A stretch of 12,389 nt of DNA from Bacteroidaceae bacterium (lineage in GTDB: Bacteria; Bacteroidota; Bacteroidia; Bacteroidales; Bacteroidaceae), in NCBI GenBank assembly GCA_900769765.1, contig CAAGHW010000075.1, forward strand, positions 1 through 12,389, written 5' to 3'. The notes beneath the pieces were generated by a model. It saw only the letters and a list, made by a program, of their open reading frames with translations, did no database searches and was not told the DNA's origin. Every line of letters starts with the position of its first letter. Position 1 is the stretch's first letter. The translations under genes and the position numbers were made by a program. Shown one piece after another: positions 5,462 through 12,389 of the stretch.

Positions 5462-7447
5462 TTATTTCACCTTCATACTTGCTTTTACAAGATAAACAAT
5501 AAGCAAGGCATAGGCAGCCAATGAAACGACCTCGCTCATAGGGTTGGCAAGCCAAGTGTCATTTACCATATTGATACCGCCAAAACGCATGGCAGCACTT
5601 ATTACACCCATCAGCGCACCACCGGCAATGAATCCCGATGCAAGCAAGGTACACTTCTCGCCGCGTTGATTATTGAGTTCACTATCCTTGCTGCGCGATG
5701 TCACATACCAGTTTATGGCACCACCGACAAGCAACGGCAGGTTCAGTTCAAGCGGAATGAACATACCCAAAGCAAAAGCCAATGCAGGAATCTTGAAGAA
5801 TGTAAGCACCAGGGCAAGCAATGCACCTATGCCATAGAGCAACCAAGGAGCACCAACACCATTCATCAGTGGGTCGATAACCGCAGCCATGGCATTCGCC
5901 TGCGGAGCAGCAAGGTCACCGCTTGTAAATCCATAAGTCTTGTTAAGTATCATTATGACACCCGAAACGGTAGCTGCCGACACAAGTGTTCCCAAGAATT
6001 TCCATGTCTGCTGTTTTGCAGGTGTACTGCCAAGCCAATAGCCAATCTTCAGGTCTGTAATGAAACCACCTGCCATAGACAACGCCGTACAAACCACACC
6101 ACCCATGATAAGTGCTGCAACCATACCCGAAGAGCCTTTAAGGCCAACGGCAACCATCACCACCGAAGCAAGGATAAGCGTCATCAGCGTCATTCCTGAA
6201 ACAGGGTTTGAGCCTACGATTGCAATGGCATTTGCAGCAACCGTTGTAAACAGGAACGATATCACCGCTACAAGAAGAACAGCAACAATGCTATGCAACC
6301 AATTTCCCTGCATCACATCGAACACAAAGAATGCAAGTACCATAAGCAATGTAAATACAGAGCCAAAGATAACAACCTTCATCGAGAGGTCCTTTTCGGT
6401 ACGTTTGACGGCAACATCATCCTTTTTGCCGCCGAACTCACGCGAAGCAAGCCCAACTGCGCTCTTTATTATACCCCACGACTTGAAAATACCAATGATG
6501 CCGGCCATGGCAATACCACCGATACCGATGCTCTTCGCATACTCCTTGAAGATGACTTCGGGCGACATCTGACCTACAGTCTCTGTTATGGCAGGGTTCC
6601 ACATATTCAACACCGTATCGCCGAAGACGAGGTTCATACCGGGAATAATAATCAACCACACGGCAAGCGAACCTGCGCAGATGATAGCGGCATATTTGAG
6701 TCCAATGATACATCCTAATCCAAGAACAGCCGCACCGGTGTTGATTTTAAGCACAAGCTTTGCCTTGTCGGCAACGACCTCACCCCATCCGAAGAGGCGT
6801 GTTGTGACATTTTCGTTCCACCAACCGAATGTGGCAACAATAAAATCATATATACCGCCGACCATTGCAGCTATAAGAAGCGGCTTTGCCTGGCTGCCAC
6901 CTTTTTCGCCCGACACAAGAACCTGAGTGCTCGCTGTCGCCTCGGGGAAAGGATACTCGCCGTGCTTCTCCTTCACGAAATATTTACGGAAAGGAATAAG
7001 GAACAATATACCGAGAATACCGCCAAGCAAAGAACTGATGAACATCTGCATGAAGTTCACCGTCATCTCGGGGTATTTGCTCTGCAGAATATACAACGCC
7101 GGCAAAGTAAATATCGCACCTGCGACAATGACGCCCGAACATGCTCCTATCGACTGAATGATGACATTCTCGCCAAGCGCATTCTTGCGTTTTGCAAGTG
7201 TGGACATTCCCACTGCTATAATCGCGATAGGTATTGCAGCTTCAAACACCTGACCCACCTTGAGTCCAAGATAAGCCGCTGCGGCAGAAAAGAGAACAGC
7301 CATGGCTATACCCCACGACACAGACCAGAAATTCACTTCGGGATACACCTTGTCGGGTGACATCAACGGGCGGTATTCCTCGCCTTCGTTCAACGGACGG
7401 AAAGCATTCTCGGGAAGCCCCATGTTATTTTTTTCTTCCTGTTTCAT
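5462..7447 (-). CDS. OPT-family oligopeptide transporter
   Basis: A 661-aa polytopic inner-membrane protein of the oligopeptide transporter (OPT) superfamily, with about 15 hydrophobic segments. Family motifs seen: GEYPFPEATASTQVL near the first third, NAIAIVGSNPVSGMT in the middle, DLKIGYWLGSTPAKQQ after it, and FALGMFIPLELNLPLLVGG near the C-terminus. Relatives use the proton gradient to take up small peptides or metal chelates; the bacterial branch's substrate is mostly unproven. I placed the start at 7447 (MKQEEKNNMGLPENAFRPL). The longer in-frame extension would put translation upstream of the -7 promoter box at 7476. MGLPENAF at 7423 is a possible shorter start. It is transcribed alone, divergent from trmN6. 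Confidence 0.92.
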   Translation of the reverse strand: MKQEEKNNMGLPENAFRPLNEGEEYRPLMSPDKVYPEVNFWSVSWGIAMAVLFSAAAAYLGLKVGQVFEAAIPIAIIAVGMSTLAKRKNALGENVIIQSIGACSGVIVAGAIFTLPALYILQSKYPEMTVNFMQMFISSLLGGILGILFLIPFRKYFVKEKHGEYPFPEATASTQVLVSGEKGGSQAKPLLIAAMVGGIYDFIVATFGWWNENVTTRLFGWGEVVADKAKLVLKINTGAAVLGLGCIIGLKYAAIICAGSLAVWLIIIPGMNLVFGDTVLNMWNPAITETVGQMSPEVIFKEYAKSIGIGGIAMAGIIGIFKSWGIIKSAVGLASREFGGKKDDVAVKRTEKDLSMKVVIFGSVFTLLMVLAFFVFDVMQGNWLHSIVAVLLVAVISFLFTTVAANAIAIVGSNPVSGMTLMTLILASVVMVAVGLKGSSGMVAALIMGGVVCTALSMAGGFITDLKIGYWLGSTPAKQQTWKFLGTLVSAATVSGVIMILNKTYGFTSGDLAAPQANAMAAVIDPLMNGVGAPWLLYGIGALLALVLTFFKIPALAFALGMFIPLELNLPLLVGGAINWYVTSRSKDSELNNQRGEKCTLLASGFIAGGALMGVISAAMRFGGINMVNDTWLANPMSEVVSLAAYALLIVYLVKASMKVK

Positions 7448-7475
7448 TTTATGTATACGTTTTATAATATAGATG

Positions 7476-7483
7476 CAAAAGTA
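7476..7483 (-). promoter_or_regulatory. -7 box of the OPT transporter promoter
   Basis: The minus strand carries TACTTTTG (complement of 7476-7483), matching TAnnTTTG, about 28 bp upstream of the chosen start. No clear TTG lies 19-21 bp upstream, so the -33 element is weak or absent and may need an activator. Confidence 0.5.
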
Positions 7484-7491
7484 ATAAAAAA

Positions 7492-7523
7492 TTTGCTCAT
7501 TTGCGTGTTTTAAAATAATTTCG
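7492..7523 (+). promoter_or_regulatory. Promoter of trmN6
   Basis: TTTG (7492-7495), a 20-bp gap and TAATTTCG (7516-7523) resemble the Bacteroidota consensus with the TTCG-type -7 box. The start codon follows 21 bp later, preceded by GGGGA. The promoter lies back to back with that of the OPT transporter. Confidence 0.55.
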
Positions 7524-7544
7524 CGGTGTTTTAAAAAAGGGGAA

Positions 7545-8252
7545 ATGCCAAACAACTATTTCAGATTCAAACAATTCACCATCGTACAGGACGGTTGCGC
7601 CATGAAAGTAGGAACAGACGGTTGCCTGCTCGGCGGATGGTTCGACTGTTCAAAAAGCAAGAACATCCTTGATGTAGGCAGCGGCAGCGGACTTGTCGCT
7701 ATTATGGCTGCACAAAGATGCAATGCACTGGTAACAGGAGTTGAAATAGACGGCGATGCAGCCATGCAGGCAAAAGAAAATGTAAAGAATTCTCCATGGA
7801 GCGAGCGCATCGAAATTGTCAACAATGACTTTTTAGAATACGACACCGAACAGAGATTCGACACCATCGTCTGTAACCCACCTTACTTTGTCAACAGCCT
7901 GAAATGCGACAAGTCGCAACGTACCCTTGCACGCCACAGCGACAGCCTGAGCTGTAGGGATTTCTTCGAAAAATGTGCCAAAATATCAACCCTTGCCGCT
8001 ACGGTTTCCATAATCATCCCGAATGACATTGCCCAAGAGTGGCAAACGGCAGCAAACGAAAACGGCTTTTACGCAAGCCGTATAACATACATAAAGACAA
8101 CTCCGGTAAAAACAGCCAAAAGAGTGCTGATGGAGTTTGTACGACAAGAGACAAATACTGTCGAGAATACGTTGATTTTTGAAAACGGACGCGGAGAATA
8201 CAGCGAGGAGACAAAGGAAATCCTGAGGAATTTTTATCTCAAAATAGAATAA
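7545..8252 (+). CDS. trmN6: tRNA1(Val) (adenine(37)-N6)-methyltransferase
   Basis: A 235-aa class I SAM-dependent methyltransferase of the TrmN6/YfiC type, which methylates N6 of A37 in tRNA-Val. The opening FRFKQFTIVQDGCAMKVGTD (6-25) is the family-specific N-terminal signature. Motif I is ILDVGSGSGLVAIMAAQR (41-58), with acidic E67 (VEID) for the SAM ribose and D95 (NNDF) for the adenine. The catalytic motif is NPPYF (111-115), characteristic of N6-adenine methyltransferases. Length is normal for the family. It converges on the vanZ-like gene with one base between the two stop codons and no hairpin there. Confidence 0.93.
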   Translation: MPNNYFRFKQFTIVQDGCAMKVGTDGCLLGGWFDCSKSKNILDVGSGSGLVAIMAAQRCNALVTGVEIDGDAAMQAKENVKNSPWSERIEIVNNDFLEYDTEQRFDTIVCNPPYFVNSLKCDKSQRTLARHSDSLSCRDFFEKCAKISTLAATVSIIIPNDIAQEWQTAANENGFYASRITYIKTTPVKTAKRVLMEFVRQETNTVENTLIFENGRGEYSEETKEILRNFYLKIE

Positions 8253-8253
8253 T

Positions 8254-8688
8254 TCACTCCCTGTCCGTCATTTCCTTATGCTTACCCCACAGACCGTATC
8301 TCTTCATCAACGGCCTTGTTACACAAATGCTGAACAAAGCGGCAAAACCGACACCAATTGAATTGAAAATAAAATCGGCCAACTCGCCTCCACGATAATT
8401 GGTAAGATAAGACTGTGCAAATTCCACCACACCGCTAAACACAAGAGGCGCCACTATTATCCACAAGAAAGCCTTTTTTACATCCACCTTCAAGTGTGTC
8501 AGAAAATACTCGAACCAAAGGACCGTACAGAAACCGCCATACATCACAAAGTGAATAATTTTGTCAAGATGTTTTACTACATTAAACGAAAACGTTGGCG
8601 GTTTAAAAAACGACAAATATACTATCACCATCAACACTACAAGCGATAGCGGATATTTACGTACGACCTTATAAATTCTTTTTAACAT
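8254..8688 (-). CDS. VanZ-like family membrane protein
   Basis: A 144-aa integral membrane protein with four hydrophobic segments at about 13-28, 45-62, 72-90 and 105-124, and a basic C-terminus. VanZ-family polar residues are present: DK..H (42-46), E89-x2-Q92, then RG (99-100) with D105 and N109. VanZ gives low-level teicoplanin resistance in enterococci, but most single-domain relatives in Bacteroidota are housekeeping proteins of unknown function, so resistance should not be inferred. It follows the lipid kinase gene after 44 bp without a terminator, so the two are likely co-transcribed, which suggests an envelope-lipid context. Confidence 0.85.
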   Translation of the reverse strand: MLKRIYKVVRKYPLSLVVLMVIVYLSFFKPPTFSFNVVKHLDKIIHFVMYGGFCTVLWFEYFLTHLKVDVKKAFLWIIVAPLVFSGVVEFAQSYLTNYRGGELADFIFNSIGVGFAALFSICVTRPLMKRYGLWGKHKEMTDRE

Positions 8689-8732
8689 AACGTGGATTAT
8701 ACTGATTATAACCGAAATTCAGCCAAAAGGTT

Positions 8733-9725
8733 CTATCCCTGCTTCAATTTCGGCAAAGGGATAACAGGTACCTGGATTGTTCCCGTTATAGCATCCAGGA
8801 ACTGCTTATGAAGAGGTACAGCATCACAAGTACCATCCCACCCTGGTGCAGCAAGAACTTTCAGTCCGTCGGGTACGACTTCAATCTTCAGTTCTGCATC
8901 CATAACAGCCGGTTCGCCGTCATAATGTACCGGGCCCGAACTTTTACGTTTTATAGTCAGCTGACGCGCTGTTATAGCCGTCATACGGCTATTTTTGTCA
9001 AGCGTATTTGAAAACAATTGAGCAACCACAAAAGGTACTTCTACCGCAGTAAAGGGTTCCAGGATAGAGACGCTCAACAAACCGTCACGCATTGATGCAA
9101 AAGGCGTTATATAGGCATTGTTTCCATATTGCGAAGCGTTGCCACAAGCAATGATAAAGGCCTTGTATCTTTTTTTGACAGAATCTGCCACAACCTCGTA
9201 TACTTCAGGTTTATACTTTACCCAATCGACAAGCGTCTTCTGCACATAGCTCACCATTCCGCGATAAGTACTGTTTGCAAAATCACTGCTGACCAAAGCA
9301 TCAAACCCCACTCCGCAGGCACAGAAAAAAGGATGACCGTTTATTTTTCCATAATCGATAGTCATCGGCTCCGCCTTATTGATGAAATCTATTGATTTTT
9401 TCACATCGACAGGTATTCCAAGATGCCTTGCAAACCCATTGCCCGAGCCACAAGGAATAACGCCCAAAGAGGTATTTGTATGGACAAGTGTACGGGCAAC
9501 CTCGTTTATAGTGCCATCACCACCAACTGCCACAACGACATCAAAACCATTTTTCACAGCAGACGCGGCAATTTCTGTCGCATGCCCAGCATAAGCCGTA
9601 TATTCAAGAAACAGTTCATACCTATTGGCGTCGAGATGTTTTTCAACAAGACGAGGGATGTTCTTTTTGCTGAGAACACCCGATTTAGGATTGATTATAA
9701 ACAATATTTTCTTTTTATCAGCCAC
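8733..9725 (-). CDS. Diacylglycerol/lipid kinase family protein (DagK/YegS-like)
   Basis: A 330-aa protein of the DAGK catalytic-domain family, probably cytoplasmic and membrane-peripheral, which phosphorylates diacylglycerol or a related lipid with ATP. Motifs seen: INPKSG (11-16), the nucleotide-binding GGDGT (68-72) followed by INEV, GSGNGFAR (93-100), and ACGVGFDA (136-143). The beta-sandwich half carries MRDGLL (212-217) and HYDGEP (267-272). The start is GTG (complement of 9723-9725), placed by the family-typical KKILFIINP opening. A tail of about 35 residues after the conserved domain (296-330) is unassigned. It leads the operon with the VanZ-like gene. Two promoter-like sites lie upstream, the distal one inside a repeat. 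Confidence 0.92.
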   Translation of the reverse strand: MADKKKILFIINPKSGVLSKKNIPRLVEKHLDANRYELFLEYTAYAGHATEIAASAVKNGFDVVVAVGGDGTINEVARTLVHTNTSLGVIPCGSGNGFARHLGIPVDVKKSIDFINKAEPMTIDYGKINGHPFFCACGVGFDALVSSDFANSTYRGMVSYVQKTLVDWVKYKPEVYEVVADSVKKRYKAFIIACGNASQYGNNAYITPFASMRDGLLSVSILEPFTAVEVPFVVAQLFSNTLDKNSRMTAITARQLTIKRKSSGPVHYDGEPAVMDAELKIEVVPDGLKVLAAPGWDGTCDAVPLHKQFLDAITGTIQVPVIPLPKLKQG

Positions 9726-9753
9726 CTGTATGCAATTTTGACAAAAGACTCTG

Positions 9754-9761
9754 CAAAGATA
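9754..9761 (-). promoter_or_regulatory. Proximal -7 box for the lipid kinase gene
   Basis: TATCTTTG (complement of 9754-9761) is a perfect TAnnTTTG box about 28 bp before the GTG start. The -33 region lacks TTG at the expected distance, so the promoter is only half-consensus. Confidence 0.55.
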
Positions 9762-9817
9762 ATAACAAATCTGCGAGTAAGCGAGTTAAATCAAATTATA
9801 TTTGAATTTACAACGAG

Positions 9818-9901
9818 CAAGAGCAGATTCAACGAAAGTTAAACGAGCGAGAAATGCGAAACTTGTTTCAGCATTTTTCACAGCGAGTGCAGATTATCTT
9901 C
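9818..9901 (+). repeat. 84-bp direct repeat, copy A
   Basis: The segment begins CAAGAGCAGATTCAAC and ends GAGTGCAGATTATCTTC. It matches copy B (9924-10007) at about 82 of 84 positions, with a 106-bp period. Inside, 9849-9862 pairs with 9865-9879 (GAGAAATGC-GAAAC / GTTTC-A-GCATTTTTC) into a 14-bp stem with one bulged A. Confidence 0.85.
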
Positions 9902-9921
9902 GAGCTTAGCTCAAAGATAAT
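9893..9921. repeat. Imperfect palindrome between the two 84-bp repeats
   Basis: ATTATCTT-C-GAG at 9893-9904 pairs with CTC-A-AAGATAAT at 9910-9920/21, with a CTTAG tip and one mismatch. Each arm carries a -7-like box: TATCTTCG on plus (9895-9902) and TATCTTTG on minus (9912-9919). Confidence 0.55.
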
Positions 9922-9942
9922 AACAAGAGCAGATTCAACAAA
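9912..9942 (-). promoter_or_regulatory. Distal promoter-like site toward the lipid kinase gene
   Basis: The minus strand has TTTG (complement of 9939-9942), a 19-bp gap and TATCTTTG (complement of 9912-9919), a full consensus match. It spans the left edge of repeat copy B. A transcript would begin near 9905 and run about 180 bases through copy A before reaching the kinase gene. Confidence 0.5.
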
Positions 9943-10007
9943 AGTTAAACGAGCGAGAAAAGCGAAACTTGTTTCAGCATTTTTCACAGCGAGTGCAGAT
10001 TATCTTC
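9924..10007 (+). repeat. 84-bp direct repeat, copy B
   Basis: Second copy of the repeat, differing from copy A at two positions seen: AACAAAAG for AACGAAAG, and AAAAGCG for AAATGCG. The second change breaks one pair of the internal hairpin. It is followed by a different hairpin (TTTAGC 10008-10013 with GCTAAA 10023-10028). Confidence 0.85.
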
Positions 10008-10097
10008 TTTAGCGGATTCAAAGCTAAACATTGTTGATGAAAGCAGAAACATCAAACCATATAAAAAACATTAACAGAACTGCAGTAAAGGGTGTCG

Positions 10098-10117
10098 AAA
10101 GTATAAAAAAGTATAAA
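10098..10117 (+). repeat. Tandem 10-bp repeat upstream of lon
   Basis: AAAGTATAAA occurs twice head to tail, about 60 bp upstream of the lon -7 box. One helical turn per unit would place two identical contacts on the same DNA face. It may be a regulator site or simple AT-rich sequence. Confidence 0.4.
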
Positions 10118-10175
10118 TGTCAAATAATAAATATATTTTATTTTATAGTTATTTCAACAAATCGGCAGAAATAAG

Positions 10176-10183
10176 TATCTTTG
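10176..10183 (+). promoter_or_regulatory. -7 box of the lon promoter
   Basis: TATCTTTG matches TAnnTTTG exactly, 61 bp before the lon ATG. About 21 bp upstream there is only TTT, not TTTG, so the -33 element is weak. No CIRCE-type heat-shock repeat is visible. Confidence 0.6.
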
Positions 10184-10244
10184 TAGGAAAGTTGCTTAAA
10201 ATCGCACAACGCTGTTTTAACCTACTTGATTGCAAAATTCAGAT

Positions 10245-12389
10245 ATGAACAACAAAAAAGAGAACAAGATATTTATGGAGGAGGACAATTTCGACGAAAG
10301 CGGTTTTTCAATGATAGCCGATTTTCACGAGAACAGCGAACAGAACTTGCGTTACATTGCCATAGACGAAGAGTTACCGATATTGCCACTACGCAATATG
10401 TTGCTTTTCCCCGGCACCGTACTTCCTGTTTCTGTGGGAAGAGAATCTTCGTTACGACTGATTAGAGCCATTGAGAAGAAAAAAGGTTGCATGGGTGTTT
10501 TCTGCCAGAAAGACCCGAACATCGAAAAGCCCAAGTTCGATGAGCTTCACGACATAGGAACTGTCGCAAAAATCATCCGTGTATTCGAGATGCCCGACAA
10601 ATCCACAACAGTAATTCTTCAAGGTTATCAAAAAATAAAGCTCAAAGACATTAAACGTCTTACACCATATCACACAGGTACGGTAGAGGACGCGTCCGAC
10701 ATCGACTACCCGATGGACGAAGAGTACAAAGGACTTATCAACAACTGCAAATCGGCGGCAAAAACCCTCTTCAAGCGTTACGAAGCTCAAGCAGAGGCTG
10801 CTTTTGCACTCAGCAACATCGAAGACAACGCCACATTGGTAAACTTCCTGTGTGCGAACATCAAAATACCGCACGATGAGAAATTGGCTTTGCTGAAAGA
10901 GAATTCCATTAAGGAGAGAGCATTCCATTTGATGACAATCCTTGACCGTGAATTACAGTTGGAGGAGTTGAATGAAAAGATAAGAAAAAAGACCCATCGC
11001 GACCTCGACCAGCAACAACGCGAATACTATCTGCAACAGCAGATAAAGAACATACAGGAAGAACTTGGAGGAAATGTCCAGGATCAGGATGCAAAAGAGT
11101 TGCGCGACAAAGCCGACCTGAAGATGTGGTCTCGCGAAACCGACGAGATATTCAACCGTGAGCTGAACAAGTTGAGCCGTATCAACCCTCAGTCTCCCGA
11201 CTATCACATACAGCTCAACTACCTGCAGATGTTCGTAAACCTCCCATGGGGAGAATGCACAAGCGACAATCTCGACATGGAGAATGCCCGCAAGGTGCTC
11301 GACCGCGACCATTATGGCCTTGAAAAGGTGAAAGAGAGGATCCTTGAGCATCTTGCAGTCATAAAGATGCGCGGAGACCTAAAGTCGCCGATAATCTGCC
11401 TTTACGGCCCTCCGGGAGTGGGTAAGACATCGCTCGGCAAATCCATTGCTGATGCTTTGAAGCGCAAATACGTACGTATGTCATTAGGTGGCATACACGA
11501 CGAGTCAGAAATAAGAGGACACCGCAAGACATATATCGGTGCAATGCCCGGACGCATACTCAAGAACCTGGCAAAGGCAGGAACCGACAACCCCGTATTC
11601 ATTCTTGACGAGATTGACAAGGTTGGACAGGGTTCTATGCACGGCGACCCCTCTTCGGCACTGCTCGAAGTGCTCGACCCGGAGCAGAACAACACATTCC
11701 ACGACAATTTCCTTGATGTGGACTATGACCTGTCGAAAGTGATGTTCATTGCAACAGCCAACAATCTTGCAAATATTCCGGCACCTCTGCTCGACCGTAT
11801 GGAACTGATTGAGGTAAGCGGATACCTTACCGAAGAAAAAATAGAGATTGCGAAACGCCACCTTGTACCTAAGGAAAAGAAAGCCAACGGTATCGAAAAA
11901 GAGAAGGTAAACATCAGCAAAGCGGCAATAGAGGCTATCATCGAGGACTACACACGCGAATCAGGCGTAAGAACACTTGAAAAGAAAATAGGAAAGATTT
12001 TCCGTCGTCTTGCTTGCCGTATAGCCACAGACGGCAATCTCGAATTGACTTCTGTCAAGCCTACAGACCTTAAGGAACTGCTTGGTGTAAAAGAATTCTC
12101 GCACGACAAATATCAAGGCAACGATTATGCCGGTGTGGTTACAGGACTTGCCTGGACAGCTGTCGGCGGCGAGATTCTCTTCATCGAGACAAGCCTCAGT
12201 CGCGGCAAGGGCGAAAAACTCACCTTGACAGGAAATCTCGGTGACGTGATGAAGGAGTCAGCCATACTTGCTCTCGAATACATAAAGTCACATGCAGCGG
12301 AGCTGGACATCCCGTATGAGATATTCGACAAATGGAACATACATCTGCATGTTCCCGAAGGCGCAATACCTAAAGATGGCCCATCGGCA
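10245..12389 (+). CDS. lon: ATP-dependent Lon protease (3' end outside the window)
   Basis: An open frame of 715 codons without a stop runs to the window edge. It encodes Lon, the cytoplasmic AAA+ serine protease that degrades misfolded and regulatory proteins. The N-terminal substrate-binding domain opens with LPILPLRNMLLFPGTVLPV (about residues 47-65), and a coiled-coil linker follows (about 230-290). The AAA+ module carries Walker A GPPGVGKT (388-395), Walker B FILDE (452-456), sensor 1 IATAN and an ESGVRTLEKKIGKI small-domain motif. The protease domain begins at about 620 and reaches HVPEGAIPKDGPS, with catalytic Ser714 one codon before the edge. The catalytic Lys and the last roughly 100 residues are missing only because the window ends. 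The start ATG at 10245 leaves a short acidic N-terminal extension; M11 is an alternative. Confidence 0.97.
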   Translation, partial: MNNKKENKIFMEEDNFDESGFSMIADFHENSEQNLRYIAIDEELPILPLRNMLLFPGTVLPVSVGRESSLRLIRAIEKKKGCMGVFCQKDPNIEKPKFDELHDIGTVAKIIRVFEMPDKSTTVILQGYQKIKLKDIKRLTPYHTGTVEDASDIDYPMDEEYKGLINNCKSAAKTLFKRYEAQAEAAFALSNIEDNATLVNFLCANIKIPHDEKLALLKENSIKERAFHLMTILDRELQLEELNEKIRKKTHRDLDQQQREYYLQQQIKNIQEELGGNVQDQDAKELRDKADLKMWSRETDEIFNRELNKLSRINPQSPDYHIQLNYLQMFVNLPWGECTSDNLDMENARKVLDRDHYGLEKVKERILEHLAVIKMRGDLKSPIICLYGPPGVGKTSLGKSIADALKRKYVRMSLGGIHDESEIRGHRKTYIGAMPGRILKNLAKAGTDNPVFILDEIDKVGQGSMHGDPSSALLEVLDPEQNNTFHDNFLDVDYDLSKVMFIATANNLANIPAPLLDRMELIEVSGYLTEEKIEIAKRHLVPKEKKANGIEKEKVNISKAAIEAIIEDYTRESGVRTLEKKIGKIFRRLACRIATDGNLELTSVKPTDLKELLGVKEFSHDKYQGNDYAGVVTGLAWTAVGGEILFIETSLSRGKGEKLTLTGNLGDVMKESAILALEYIKSHAAELDIPYEIFDKWNIHLHVPEGAIPKDGPSA

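Larger units (their letters stand above)
9726..10244. other. 519-bp kinase-lon divergent intergenic region with repeats
   Basis: No convincing gene lies here. The left half (9754-10030) contains two 84-bp direct repeats, a duplicated 15-bp block (CAAAGATAATAACAA at 9754-9768 and 9912-9926), several hairpins and many GCGAG/CGAGC pentamers. The right half (10030-10175) is AT-rich, with a tandem 10-bp repeat. Promoter-like boxes point outward toward the kinase and lon. Confidence 0.7.

Noticed and set aside
7448..7555. N-terminal extension of the OPT transporter
   Set aside because: It crosses the transporter's own -7 box and the start of trmN6, and the extra residues do not match the family.
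8219..8236. Possible terminator hairpin (ATCC-TGA-GGA then TTTTT) at the end of trmN6
   Set aside because: The stem is only a few base pairs with a bulge and lies inside the coding sequence; likely chance.
8254..8688. Glycopeptide-resistance gene
   Set aside because: VanZ-like sequence only; no van cluster nearby, and such proteins are common chromosomal genes.
9818..10007. Possible CRISPR array
   Set aside because: Only two long (84-bp) copies with one 22-bp gap and no cas genes; repeat length and structure do not fit CRISPR.
10196..10220. Leader hairpin TTAAAA...TTTTAA before lon as a thermosensor
   Set aside because: Six A-T pairs across a 13-base loop are too weak, and it does not hide the start codon.

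Overview
The window looks like chromosomal DNA from a Bacteroidota bacterium, most likely order Bacteroidales. Two things point there. The proteins have the character of that group: a Nif3-like protein beside a coiled-coil zinc-ribbon protein, an OPT transporter, a Bacteroidales-type Lon and an orphan ATP-grasp protein. In addition, nearly every gene start is preceded by the Bacteroidota primary-sigma promoter (-33 TTG/TTTG, 19-20 bp gap, -7 TAnnTTTG or the variant TAnnTTCG), while Shine-Dalgarno sequences are almost absent. I cannot name a genus from the sequence alone.

Left part (1-3540), minus strand: an uncharacterised ATP-grasp protein ends in a strong bidirectional terminator. Upstream of it lies tRNA-His(GTG) with its own promoter and terminator. 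Further upstream is a two-gene operon of a Nif3-like dinuclear-metal protein (TTG start) followed by a CxxC-CxxC zinc-ribbon coiled-coil protein, with its own promoter and terminator.

Middle part (3640-5430), plus strand: a cytoplasmic CBM9-like protein with its own promoter. It is followed by a tandem pair of paralogous small secreted proteins (133 and 127 aa). Each has a near-identical signal peptide, an Asn/Lys-rich hexapeptide-repeat body, a proline-rich hinge and an Ala/Ile-rich C-terminal tail. I do not recognise the family, and this pair is the most novel protein-level content here. A terminator hairpin separates it from the convergent OPT transporter.

Right part (5460-12389): an OPT-family transporter (minus) diverges from the tRNA methyltransferase TrmN6 (plus). 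TrmN6 converges, with one base between stop codons, on a DagK/YegS-type lipid kinase - VanZ-like operon (minus). A 519-bp intergenic region then separates the kinase from divergent lon. It holds two 84-bp direct repeats (about 98% identical) with hairpins and promoter-like boxes, and is the most unusual non-coding stretch. The lon gene runs off the right edge one codon after its catalytic serine.

Most of the window is ordinary housekeeping. No phage, transposase, CRISPR or defence genes are visible.
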